This document shows, piece after piece, positions 29,560 to 37,060 of a DNA stretch of 64,000 nucleotides. The first letter of the stretch is position 1; each line of letters starts with the position of its first letter. Under the pieces are notes generated by a model, which was given only the letters and a program-made list of their open reading frames with translations, did no database searches and was not told the origin of the DNA. This stretch comes from Enterococcus sp. DIV2402 (lineage in GTDB: Bacteria > Bacillota > Bacilli > Lactobacillales > Enterococcaceae): assembly GCF_017426705.2 (NCBI RefSeq), contig NZ_CP147251.1, forward strand, positions 741,001 to 805,000, read 5' to 3'. The position numbers and the translations under genes are program-made.

Positions 29560-29973
29560 ATGAAACTGCAGGTAACAAGAGAAGCTCAAGAAAAAATGAA
29601 TGCGATTCGTCAAGAAGGTGACCGTATTTTATTAGACTTTGAAGACGCCATTGGACCATTTGTAGAAGCAGGTGCCTCTTGTCAGTTATATCCTAATTTT
29701 CGCGTATTATTTGTACCAAAAGAGTTTCCTGAGTCAGAACTAGCTGTTTATGATGACCGTGTAGAGACGGAACTAGGAATAGTTTACATCAAATCAACTT
29801 CTGAGCGCTATTTAGATAATGAAACAAAAATCAGTATTGAATCTGCCTATCAACGGATGCAACTAGTCTCTGATAGTGGGGTGTTAGCTGCCAACGTACC
29901 GATGAAACGAATTGAGTTAAAAGAAGGAAAAATAAATGAACAAATTAGCTATCGTAACGGATCTTCATGCTGA
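29560..29973 (+). CDS. Iron-sulfur biosynthesis-like (HesB/YneR-related) protein
   Basis: 137-residue protein resembling the HesB-like core fold found in small Firmicutes proteins (LQVTREAQEKMNAIR, ILLDFEDAIGPFV). It lacks the three conserved cysteines of A-type Fe-S carriers; only two Cys are present (in GASCQLYPNFR and at the C terminus), so Fe-S assembly activity is doubtful. The start at 29560 follows AAAGGGG; the upstream in-frame codon at 29422 lies in the previous gene. Its 3' end overlaps the next gene by 38 bases. Confidence 0.75.
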   Translation: MKLQVTREAQEKMNAIRQEGDRILLDFEDAIGPFVEAGASCQLYPNFRVLFVPKEFPESELAVYDDRVETELGIVYIKSTSERYLDNETKISIESAYQRMQLVSDSGVLAANVPMKRIELKEGKINEQISYRNGSSC

Positions 29974-30829
29974 TATCAACCATCTAAGCATAGAGAATTT
30001 AGCCCAATTACGTAATTATTTAAAAGAGCAGCAGATTTCGCATTTGCATTTAGCCGGTGACACCGCAAATAAAGTAGACCGCGCTTTGGCAGTAGTGGAT
30101 TTCTTTAATGAAGCAATGCCTACGACGTTTCATTGGGGCAATCATGAAATGGCGGATATTGCGCAAGAACAAGATTTTGAGGATTTTGCGAATCCATTCT
30201 TTTTAAATTTTAAGACCTTAGATTTATCGGAACAAAAAATTTTAATAGGTGTAAACGGTTGGTACGATTATCAATTTTCAGATATGGAAGATACACAAGA
30301 AATCATTCGCTTAAAGAATTTGTTTTGGTATGATCGCATGATTCAACGTCAAGGAACGGATCCAGAAATTAGCCAACGCGTTTGCGAGCGTTTGTATCAA
30401 GTCTTAACTACCATTCCTAAAGACAAACAAATTGTTTTAGCTACACATTTTGTGCCGCAAGAAAATTTTATCGTACAACACACAGGCAAATATGCTCGTT
30501 GGAATCATTTGAATGCTTTTTTAGGTTCAAAAGCATTTGGTGAAACGCTCAATGAATTTACTAATATCGAACACGTTATTTTTGGACATACGCATCGTCG
30601 TTTTGGTAGCCAATTAATCGGGGCAACCAATTACCATTGCCGCCCGTTTGGTTATTATTTTGAATGGCAATTAACGAGAGAGTTTGTTTTAAATAATCAA
30701 TTGGCAGAAGTCTTTAATCCAACTAAAATGCGCGGCGTGTTGAGAAAAAATCAAGATGATTTTAATCGCTACAAAGAAAGTCATTTATTAGAAGAGTTTC
30801 AACGGAGTTTAACAGTAATTGAGTATTAA
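29936..30829 (+). CDS. Metallophosphoesterase
   Basis: 297-residue calcineurin-like phosphoesterase. Metal ligands lie in the ordered motifs IVTDLHADINH (D.H), LAGDTANK (GD), WGNHEM (GNHE), ATHFVPQ (H) and FGHTHRRFG (GHTH). Soluble, no signal peptide. AAAGAAGGA precedes the ATG, inside the end of the previous gene, so they are coupled. Substrate unknown; terminator downstream. Confidence 0.9.
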   Translation: MNKLAIVTDLHADINHLSIENLAQLRNYLKEQQISHLHLAGDTANKVDRALAVVDFFNEAMPTTFHWGNHEMADIAQEQDFEDFANPFFLNFKTLDLSEQKILIGVNGWYDYQFSDMEDTQEIIRLKNLFWYDRMIQRQGTDPEISQRVCERLYQVLTTIPKDKQIVLATHFVPQENFIVQHTGKYARWNHLNAFLGSKAFGETLNEFTNIEHVIFGHTHRRFGSQLIGATNYHCRPFGYYFEWQLTREFVLNNQLAEVFNPTKMRGVLRKNQDDFNRYKESHLLEEFQRSLTVIEY

Positions 30830-30830
30830 A

Positions 30831-30876
30831 AAAGAAACACTAGAATCAGAGTTGGCTAAGATTCTAGTGTTTCTTT
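30831..30876 (+). terminator. Terminator after the metallophosphoesterase gene
   Basis: 17-bp perfect stem (30831-30847 with 30860-30876), beginning right after the stop codon. Confidence 0.85.
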
Positions 30877-30947
30877 GTGGTATACTAGACATAAAAAAAT
30901 TTGAATTTTCTTGAAATTCAAGGATGAATGAATCGAAAGGAGTAATT

Positions 30948-32108
30948 ATGCGTGGATATTTAAAAAATAGTGCGCTTATTTTTATTGTAGCATTTAATTT
31001 ACGTCTAGGAATTTCTAGTGTGCCACCAGTGATGAACCAAATCAAAGCTAGTTTAGCGATCAGCAATGTTCAAGCGAGTCTGCTACCGAGTATTCCCGTT
31101 TTTTGTATGGGATTATTTGCATTTGGCATTGGACGTGTCCAACAAATTTTTGGACGACGACAGAGTATTTTTTTACTTTTACTCATTTTAGGCTTGGCTA
31201 CCTTAAGTCGCATGCTTTTTTCAGGATATATTGGTTTAGTGAGTACAGCATTTATTATTGGCTTTTCAGTAGCGATTATTGGACCATTAGTATCGGGTTT
31301 TATTAAAGAAGAATTTCCTAATCATGCAGGTTTATTAATCGGGGTTTATTCCTTAGCTATGGGCTTAGGGTCAGTGGTTGCCTCCGGAATGGTCCCTCAA
31401 ATGACAAGTTGGTTTGAAGGAGAGTGGGCCAATGCTTTGGGCATTTGGGGAGTGTTGGCAGTAGTGATTGCTGTTTTGTGGCTTGTTTTTTCACCGAAAG
31501 AAAAACAAGATGAAACGATTCAAACTGTGACTGCTGTAAAATTTCCATTAGCAAATTTACAAGCTTGGAAAATGGTGGCTTTTTTCGCCTTACAATCGGG
31601 CATGTTTTATAGTATTTTAACGTGGATTGCAGAATTTTTCCGCAATACTGTCGTTTTATCCAATCACAGTGTTTTTTTATTAACAGCATTTACTACAGTG
31701 CAAATGACTTGCAGTTTTTTGATTCCTGCATTAATGGATCGGACAGGAAATCCGAAGTTTTGGATATATTTGTGTTCGGTGGCAATGCTTAGCGGTGCTT
31801 TTTTTCTATCCATTTCCAATCTAAGCGCGGCTATGCTTGCTGTTTGCTTCTTTGCGATAGGTACAGGTGGCTATTTCCCAATTGCTATGTTATTACCCTT
31901 AACTTATACAAAGACCCCAAGCGAAGCGAGTGTGTGGACGGGAATGATTCAGGCTTTTGGTTATATGATTGGTGGTCAAGTGCCAGTTCTACTAGGTTGG
32001 TTAATTGATACGAGTGGAAACTATCATATGCTATTTTACATGATTGTAGCAAACAGTATATTATTAGCAATCATCGGGCGAAATATTTTAAAAAAACAAA
32101 AAATTTGA
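30948..32108 (+). CDS. MFS transporter, CynX/NimT-like
   Basis: 386-residue major facilitator protein with about 12 hydrophobic segments. The first segment, FIVAFNLRLGISSVPPVM, and the SLAMGLGSVVASG stretch resemble the CynX/NimT (cyanate/nitroimidazole) subfamily. The ATG at 30948 follows GAAAGGAG; a codon 8 positions earlier is in frame but has no ribosome site. No operon partner. Substrate unknown. Confidence 0.85.
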   Translation: MRGYLKNSALIFIVAFNLRLGISSVPPVMNQIKASLAISNVQASLLPSIPVFCMGLFAFGIGRVQQIFGRRQSIFLLLLILGLATLSRMLFSGYIGLVSTAFIIGFSVAIIGPLVSGFIKEEFPNHAGLLIGVYSLAMGLGSVVASGMVPQMTSWFEGEWANALGIWGVLAVVIAVLWLVFSPKEKQDETIQTVTAVKFPLANLQAWKMVAFFALQSGMFYSILTWIAEFFRNTVVLSNHSVFLLTAFTTVQMTCSFLIPALMDRTGNPKFWIYLCSVAMLSGAFFLSISNLSAAMLAVCFFAIGTGGYFPIAMLLPLTYTKTPSEASVWTGMIQAFGYMIGGQVPVLLGWLIDTSGNYHMLFYMIVANSILLAIIGRNILKKQKI

Positions 32109-32220
32109 GGAGAAATTCTCTGTTTTTTTGTTTCTTTGAGAAGAGCTTGCGAGAAGGCTTTGTTATTTGATAAAATGAAAACGGTTGTTTAAAAATGTGG
32201 GGTTTAAAGGGGTTTGTGTA

Positions 32221-33024
32221 ATGGAAGTCGAAATCAAAAAATTAGCGTATCAATCGGTGCGAGGTTACTGTTTTATACCTGAGAAAAGTCGTCGTGGCGT
32301 AGTCATTACGTTAGGTACGGCAGAAGGAGAATGTCTCTTTGAACAAGCCTATCAAATTGCCGAAAAAGGTTACCGTGTTTTAGCGATTTATTACTTTGGC
32401 AAAGAATCTTTACCTCCCAAATTGGCGCATGTACCGTTAGAGTTTTTTTCACATGTCATTCAATTTGCAGAACAATTTGAGGCTTCTTATCCACTGACAA
32501 TTGTCGGTGCATCACGTGGTGCAGAATTAGCCTTTATCTTAGCAAACCATTTCCAAGTGGTATCTAATCTTGTGTTAGTAGCTCCAACAGCATTTATTTA
32601 TCCCGGAGAAGATTATCAACCAGCTTGGACTTTACATGGCAAACCGTTACCTACTATCCGCTTTACTTGGCGGATGAAACTCAAAGAATACTTCGGGAAA
32701 AGTTCATTATTAAAAGAAATGTTTGACTATGAATTTACAGCGAATCGTCAAGTGCCAGAAGCTAGAATTGACAGCTCCACTTTCAAAGGAAATCTCTTAC
32801 TTTTTTCAGGAAAAGAAGATTTATTTTGGCCCAGTGCGCAAATGGGCCAGATGTTGGCAACGAATGCCATTCGTGCTAAATCAGTCGAACATTACGTCTA
32901 TGAAGAAGCCGGACATCTTTTCTCCACTAAACGAATGCAAGGTGGAACCAATGACGGCAATTTATATGCGACCTATTCCATGAATGAACTAATAGAAAAG
33001 AAATTGGCCAAGTGGCATGTATGA
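32221..33024 (+). CDS. Alpha/beta hydrolase, BAAT acyl-CoA thioesterase C-terminal type
   Basis: 267-residue alpha/beta hydrolase like the C-terminal domain of bile acid-CoA:amino acid N-acyltransferase/acyl-CoA thioesterases. The nucleophile elbow is VGASRGAEL (Ser), the acid is in SGKEDLFWPS (Asp) and the base is in EEAGHLF (His). The N-terminal domain of the animal enzymes is absent. AAGGGG lies 8 bases before the ATG at 32221. Likely thioesterase or esterase; substrate unknown. Confidence 0.83.
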   Translation: MEVEIKKLAYQSVRGYCFIPEKSRRGVVITLGTAEGECLFEQAYQIAEKGYRVLAIYYFGKESLPPKLAHVPLEFFSHVIQFAEQFEASYPLTIVGASRGAELAFILANHFQVVSNLVLVAPTAFIYPGEDYQPAWTLHGKPLPTIRFTWRMKLKEYFGKSSLLKEMFDYEFTANRQVPEARIDSSTFKGNLLLFSGKEDLFWPSAQMGQMLATNAIRAKSVEHYVYEEAGHLFSTKRMQGGTNDGNLYATYSMNELIEKKLAKWHV

Positions 33025-33042
33025 TAAAAAGTAGGTGGAAAA

Positions 33043-33531
33043 ATGTACGTGTTATTATCCAAACAATTACCTCTACGTATTAAACGAGTTTGGCGTAAAA
33101 CTATTTTTGTAACGACTAGCATTCTGCTAGTGGGTATTGTTAGTTGTGGGTTTATTTTAAACTGGCTAGATTTTTGGAATAACTATTGGTTGATTGCTAG
33201 TGTTAGTGGTGTCAGTCTTATTATGATTCACACCATTATCAGCTTGATTCTGATACCATATCGTTATACTTTTAATCGCTATGAAATTACGAATGAAGAT
33301 TTGGCTTTTCAAAAGGGCTATTTTTTTCGCTCGACAACTTTTGTACCGATTAATCGTATTCAACATATAGAAACAGAGCAAGGTCCATTTTTACGAAAAG
33401 AAAACTTGATTGAATTAAGAATTCATACTGCAGCAACTACTCATCATATTGCAGGATTAGACATTGAAGAAGCGCAAGAATTAAGAAATCAAATTATTGC
33501 ATTGGTAAAGGTGGCAAAAGAAGATGTCTAA
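33043..33531 (+). CDS. PH-domain membrane protein, YdbS-like
   Basis: 162 residues: two membrane helices (about residues 25-70), then one bacterial PH domain (bPH2/DUF304; FQKGYFFRSTTFVPINRIQHIETEQG). It matches Bacillus YdbS, which pairs with YdbT. Start ATG after AGGTGG; it overlaps the ydbT-like gene by 8 bases. In Bacillus, YdbST is implicated in resistance to antimicrobial compounds; extending that to this locus is inference. Confidence 0.85.
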   Translation: MYVLLSKQLPLRIKRVWRKTIFVTTSILLVGIVSCGFILNWLDFWNNYWLIASVSGVSLIMIHTIISLILIPYRYTFNRYEITNEDLAFQKGYFFRSTTFVPINRIQHIETEQGPFLRKENLIELRIHTAATTHHIAGLDIEEAQELRNQIIALVKVAKEDV

Positions 33532-34909
33532 AAAGCAACGTTATCACCCACTTTCATGGATTATAGAGTTCTTTCAGCAATTAAAAAATTTCGTTGTACC
33601 AATTATTTTAGCGTTAGTCGGTTGGCGTGAAGTATCCTTGATTTATTTAAGTATAGGATTGTTTGTATTAATAAGTGGAGTTGCTAGTTTACAATATGCA
33701 ACTCGTTATTATCAATTGACCACCGATTCATTAATTGTTTATACAGGAGTTTTGAATAAAAAAGAGACAGTTATTCCCTATGAGCGTATCCAGACGCTTA
33801 AGCAACAACAATGGTTTTTCTTTAAACCATTCCATGTGGTTCGTATAACGATTGAAACAGCTGGCGGAAGTAGTACAGAGGCAGAAGCGATTTTAACTGC
33901 TGTTCCAGAAACAGTCGTTCAACAATTAGAAGAACTGCGCCATCAGCAGAGAGAAGCAAGGAAAATAAATGTTTACGAGGTAACAACTAGTCAAATTTTA
34001 GTATTTAGTTTAACAAATCTAAGTATTTTTGCTACCTTTTTTGCAATTCTAGCTTTTGTCGATCAGATTATACCTGCTAGTTGGTCAACGTGGTTATTGA
34101 CAGTAGGAGAACAATTTTTGCAAGCAGGCTGGCTAATGTTACTTCTTGTTGGGTGTAGTGTGTTGCTTTTAGTGTCAGCATTATCTATCATCAGACACAT
34201 GATTTTTTATTATCGCTTTCGTGTGACACGCCAACCAGAGACACTAACCCTTGAAAGGGGCTTGTTGGAACGTAAAACACAAAAAATTCCTTTAACTAAA
34301 ATTCAAGGTCTGCAAATTAATCAGCAAGTATTACGTAAACTATTTGGATTAGTTTCAGTTGAGCTGTTACTTGCTAGTGGACAAGAAGAAGACGATGAAC
34401 TAAAGCAAGTGTTTTTACTACCCATTGTTCACGAAAAAGAAGTTTCTCAAGTGTTACGTACACTTTTACCAGAATGGCAGTTTCCAAATGCAGAATTACA
34501 TTATACTTCTCGGAATAAAACATGGTATTTTTTACGAATCCCATTGATGATTTTAATTCCTATCATTGTCGGAGTATTTTTCATTCGACCGTGGTTAAGT
34601 ATAATTGGTCTTCTTCTTTTCATAAGTTGGTTACTGATTGAGATGGTAACTAGTTATTATCAAGGCTATGTGATAATTAATCAACAGCTTTGTATCCAAC
34701 AGTATTTCTTTTTTACAAAAATCCAAACTTTTGTAAAACGTGCAAAAATTCAAGCACTATACGAGGAAACAAGTAAATGGTTATATTTAAAAGAAATTTA
34801 TCATGTTCGTTTATTTATCAAAGCGAATACGTCAGCAGCGAGTCTGCGTTTGCGTTATATTGACAAAGAGGATCTTTCTAAAATCAAAGCGTTCTATCAG
34901 AAAAAATAG
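33524..34909 (+). CDS. PH-domain membrane protein, YdbT-like
   Basis: 461-residue membrane protein with repeated units of paired hydrophobic helices followed by bPH2 (DUF304) domains. PH signatures occur at YTGVLNKKETVIPYERIQTL, LERGLLERKTQKIPLTKIQG, and in degenerate form near the C terminus (KRAKIQALYEET). It is the partner of the YdbS-like protein, with overlapping genes. Confidence 0.85.
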   Translation: MSKKQRYHPLSWIIEFFQQLKNFVVPIILALVGWREVSLIYLSIGLFVLISGVASLQYATRYYQLTTDSLIVYTGVLNKKETVIPYERIQTLKQQQWFFFKPFHVVRITIETAGGSSTEAEAILTAVPETVVQQLEELRHQQREARKINVYEVTTSQILVFSLTNLSIFATFFAILAFVDQIIPASWSTWLLTVGEQFLQAGWLMLLLVGCSVLLLVSALSIIRHMIFYYRFRVTRQPETLTLERGLLERKTQKIPLTKIQGLQINQQVLRKLFGLVSVELLLASGQEEDDELKQVFLLPIVHEKEVSQVLRTLLPEWQFPNAELHYTSRNKTWYFLRIPLMILIPIIVGVFFIRPWLSIIGLLLFISWLLIEMVTSYYQGYVIINQQLCIQQYFFFTKIQTFVKRAKIQALYEETSKWLYLKEIYHVRLFIKANTSAASLRLRYIDKEDLSKIKAFYQKK

Positions 34910-34936
34910 CAAATGTCATCTTAATAACTTGACAGC

Positions 34937-34974
34937 CCTCCCTTTTTTTAGAGAAAATAAAAAGAAAAGGGAGG
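34937..34974 (+). promoter_or_regulatory. Hairpin that pairs with the ribosome site of the cation exchanger gene
   Basis: CCTCCCTTTT (34937-34946) is perfectly complementary to AAAAGGGAGG (34965-34974), the ribosome site of the gene starting at 34982. The 10-bp stem with 18-base loop would hide the ribosome site in the mRNA. It could be a translational switch, or the 5' arm with its T7 run may partly serve as the terminator of the preceding operon. Confidence 0.5.
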
Positions 34975-34981
34975 TTTTCTT

Positions 34982-35947
34982 ATGACAAACATTCTTTTTC
35001 AAGTTCCAAGTGTTTTTCTAATGGTATTATTTTTAGGTTGTTTATGGATGATTTCCAGTTCTGCGGATCGTATGATCGATCAAGCATTGGAAATTAGCCG
35101 TAAACTTCAGATTTCAGAAATTGCTACCGGTGCGACAATTGTTGCATTTGGAACTGTCATAACCGAGCTAGCGACAACTATTGTAGCTATCAATCAGCAT
35201 AGTCCTGATATTGCAGTGGGCAATGCGATGGGATCAATGGTTACTAATCTAAGTATTATTGTCGGTATTGGAGCATTGACAGGTGTTGTTCCTATTTCTC
35301 GTTTAGTCACTTACAAAACACTCTTTTTCAGTAGTTTAGCTATCTTAGTCTTTCTACTTACTTTTCTTTCACCAACTTCTCAATTACCGCGAATAGCGGG
35401 CATCTTCTTTTTACTTTTAACACCCCTATATCTATGGTTTACCTTTAAAACGAAAGCGGCGACTGAGACGCACACTGCAGCTTCTTCTAATTTTTTTCTA
35501 TCCTTGTTTAAATTATGTTTCTTTATCGCTTTAATTAGTTTAGGAGCAGGGATTATTGTCCCGATTATTGACATTTTAGCGCAACGTTTTAGTCTATCAG
35601 AAGGAATTATTTCCGCAACTGTCATTGCTTTTGTGACAAATGCTCCAGAACTGTCAACAATGTATCATGCGACGAAAAAAGGAGCTGGGGATTTAGCAGT
35701 CGGTAATGTGATTGGTGCGAACATTTTAAATATTTTGGTTGTTTTAGGTATTGGTAGTATTTTAGCAGATGGTTTATATTTCTCACCGGAAAATTTTTAT
35801 CTACAATTTCCTAGTTTATTACTCATTGTGCTGATTTTCCTAGCCTTTATCTTCAATTCAAATAAACATCAGATTAGTAAAAAAGAAGGCATCGTGTTAA
35901 TTATGAGTTACGCTATCTACATTCTTGCCAGTTTATTCTTATTGTAA
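34982..35947 (+). CDS. Sodium/calcium exchanger family protein (CaCA, YrbG-like)
   Basis: 321-residue integral membrane protein with two homologous halves, each with an alpha-repeat: ATGATIVAFGTVITELATT with AVGNAMGSMVTNLSIIVG, and ISATVIAFVTNAPELSTM with AVGNVIGANILNILVV. The G-N-x-x-G-S/A-N signature and acidic residues in both repeats are typical of Ca/cation antiporters. The ribosome site GGGAGG is buried in a predicted hairpin. Confidence 0.9.
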   Translation: MTNILFQVPSVFLMVLFLGCLWMISSSADRMIDQALEISRKLQISEIATGATIVAFGTVITELATTIVAINQHSPDIAVGNAMGSMVTNLSIIVGIGALTGVVPISRLVTYKTLFFSSLAILVFLLTFLSPTSQLPRIAGIFFLLLTPLYLWFTFKTKAATETHTAASSNFFLSLFKLCFFIALISLGAGIIVPIIDILAQRFSLSEGIISATVIAFVTNAPELSTMYHATKKGAGDLAVGNVIGANILNILVVLGIGSILADGLYFSPENFYLQFPSLLLIVLIFLAFIFNSNKHQISKKEGIVLIMSYAIYILASLFLL

Positions 35948-36016
35948 AGGAAGACATTTGTTGAAACGAATTTACTTGCGCTATAATGGTAAAATGTAGA
36001 AGGAGGAAAAATATCC

Positions 36017-36622
36017 ATGTTTACCGAAAAAAGTTTTGCAGTCTTTGAAATTGAGGGATTAGATGAACGAATGGCCGCAATTCGTGCAGAAATTCAACCG
36101 ATTTTTCAAGAATTAAATGAATATTTTAAAGAAAACTTAGCACCCGAAATGAATGACGAACTCTTTATTCATATCGCTCAGCATCGTCGCCGTAGCGTCC
36201 ATCCACCAGAAAATACTTGGTCAGCAATTAGTCGTAAGAAACGTGGCTACAAGATGGAAGCTCATTTTCAATTAGGTATTTTCCCAGAGTATGTCTTTAT
36301 GTGGTTGTCGTTGATTGATCAACCTAAAGGAAAAGAAGAAATGGCAGAGCGTTTGCTTGAACATCCTGAATGGTGGAATAATCTGCCAGAAGATATGGTT
36401 ATAAACACAGACCATACGATTTGTGCGTATGAACCGTTAACTACTGAATCGATGGAAAAAGCCTTGCAGCGATTGAAGAAAGTGAAAAAAAGTGAATTAC
36501 AAATTGGTCGTGTCATTCCCAAAGAAAGTTCCTTATGGCAAAATCCAGATCAAGCACAAGCATATATGTTAGAGACCTATCATTTATTATTAGAAATGAA
36601 CAAGGGATTACAGATAGAATAA
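36017..36622 (+). CDS. DUF1054 family protein (YktB-like)
   Basis: 201-residue soluble protein of the DUF1054/YktB family: FAVFEIEGLDERMAAIRAEI at the start, HIAQHRRRSVHPPENTWSAI and KRGYKMEAHFQLG in the middle. No biochemical function is established. TATAAT (around 35981-35990) and AGAAGGAGG precede it. Its stop codon sits directly on the 37-bp terminator repeat. Confidence 0.87.
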   Translation: MFTEKSFAVFEIEGLDERMAAIRAEIQPIFQELNEYFKENLAPEMNDELFIHIAQHRRRSVHPPENTWSAISRKKRGYKMEAHFQLGIFPEYVFMWLSLIDQPKGKEEMAERLLEHPEWWNNLPEDMVINTDHTICAYEPLTTESMEKALQRLKKVKKSELQIGRVIPKESSLWQNPDQAQAYMLETYHLLLEMNKGLQIE

Positions 36623-36657
36623 AAAGAAGCGTCGAGCATTTCTCGTACGCTTCTTTT
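36621..36657 (+). repeat. 37-bp terminator repeat, left copy
   Basis: A-rich flank, an 11-bp stem with one bulged T (GAAGCGT-CGAG / CTCG-T-ACGCTTC, 5-base loop) and T-run. It terminates the DUF1054 gene. An identical 37-base copy lies at 44613-44649, so the two copies bracket the peptide permease plus TldR block. Confidence 0.9.
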
Positions 36658-37060
36658 TGTGAGAATTTCTAAAAATAAATGCGAAGAAAGCTACTGTTGT
36701 TACTAGGATAAGTTATGAAAAAAATTATAAATGGCTTGGATTACTGGATTCGAGAAAGCAACTAAAAGCAAAGTTGTTCCATATTGGAAAAAATAGTTGG
36801 AATATAACAAGAAGAGATTAGAATATATTTTTTTCACAAAGTTTTCATTAATTGATGTCAAATAACCCTCTTTATTAAAAAATGGATAGAATGATTAAAA
36901 TTAGAGGTACAAATTAATAAATAATTATTAAAAAAAGTTGACGGCTAAAAAAAAGTTCTGTATCATTTTCTCAATACTTGATTTAATTTTCTGACAATTC
37001 CCGAATGTAAAGGGATTACAGAGGACAATTGAGTAAAAAAGAAAAAATGGAGGAGTGTAC
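36658..37060 (+). other. Long AT-rich upstream region of the Ami-type opp operon
   Basis: About 400 bases without a gene. It contains the operon promoter (36938-36966), a run of AT-rich sequence immediately upstream of it, TTTAA/TTTAT motifs on both strands that could serve as TAMs for a TnpB-type protein, and the ribosome site GGAGGAG. No further ORF or RNA gene is evident. Confidence 0.6.
36938..36966 (+). promoter_or_regulatory. Promoter of the Ami-type opp-tldR operon
   Basis: TTGACG (36938-36943), exactly 17 bases, TATCAT (36961-36966). The AT-rich stretch before the -35 could act as an UP-element. Leader of about 85 bases to the oppA start. A candidate TldR target abuts the -35 box on its upstream side. 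Confidence 0.8.

Noticed and set aside
32105..32135. Terminator after the MFS gene (GAGAA-ATTCTC with a T-run)
   Set aside because: The stem is only 5 bp with almost no loop; the T-run is suggestive, but the hairpin is too weak to call.
27897..36622. Possible genomic island because of many small unrelated genes
   Set aside because: No integrase, att-like repeats, tRNA or composition shift is visible; the genes are ordinary conserved Firmicutes families with their own promoters and terminators.
36621..36657. The left 37-bp repeat as a guide target of the RNA ending at the right copy
   Set aside because: The shared sequence is a terminator hairpin, the flanking bases are not a TnpB-type TAM, and binding there would not affect a promoter.
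36713..36722. 10-base match TTATGAAAAA between the guide RNA 3' region and the opp2 upstream region
   Set aside because: It lacks a TTTAA/TTTAT-type TAM on the proper side, lies over 200 bases from the promoter, and is nearly all A/T, so chance is likely.
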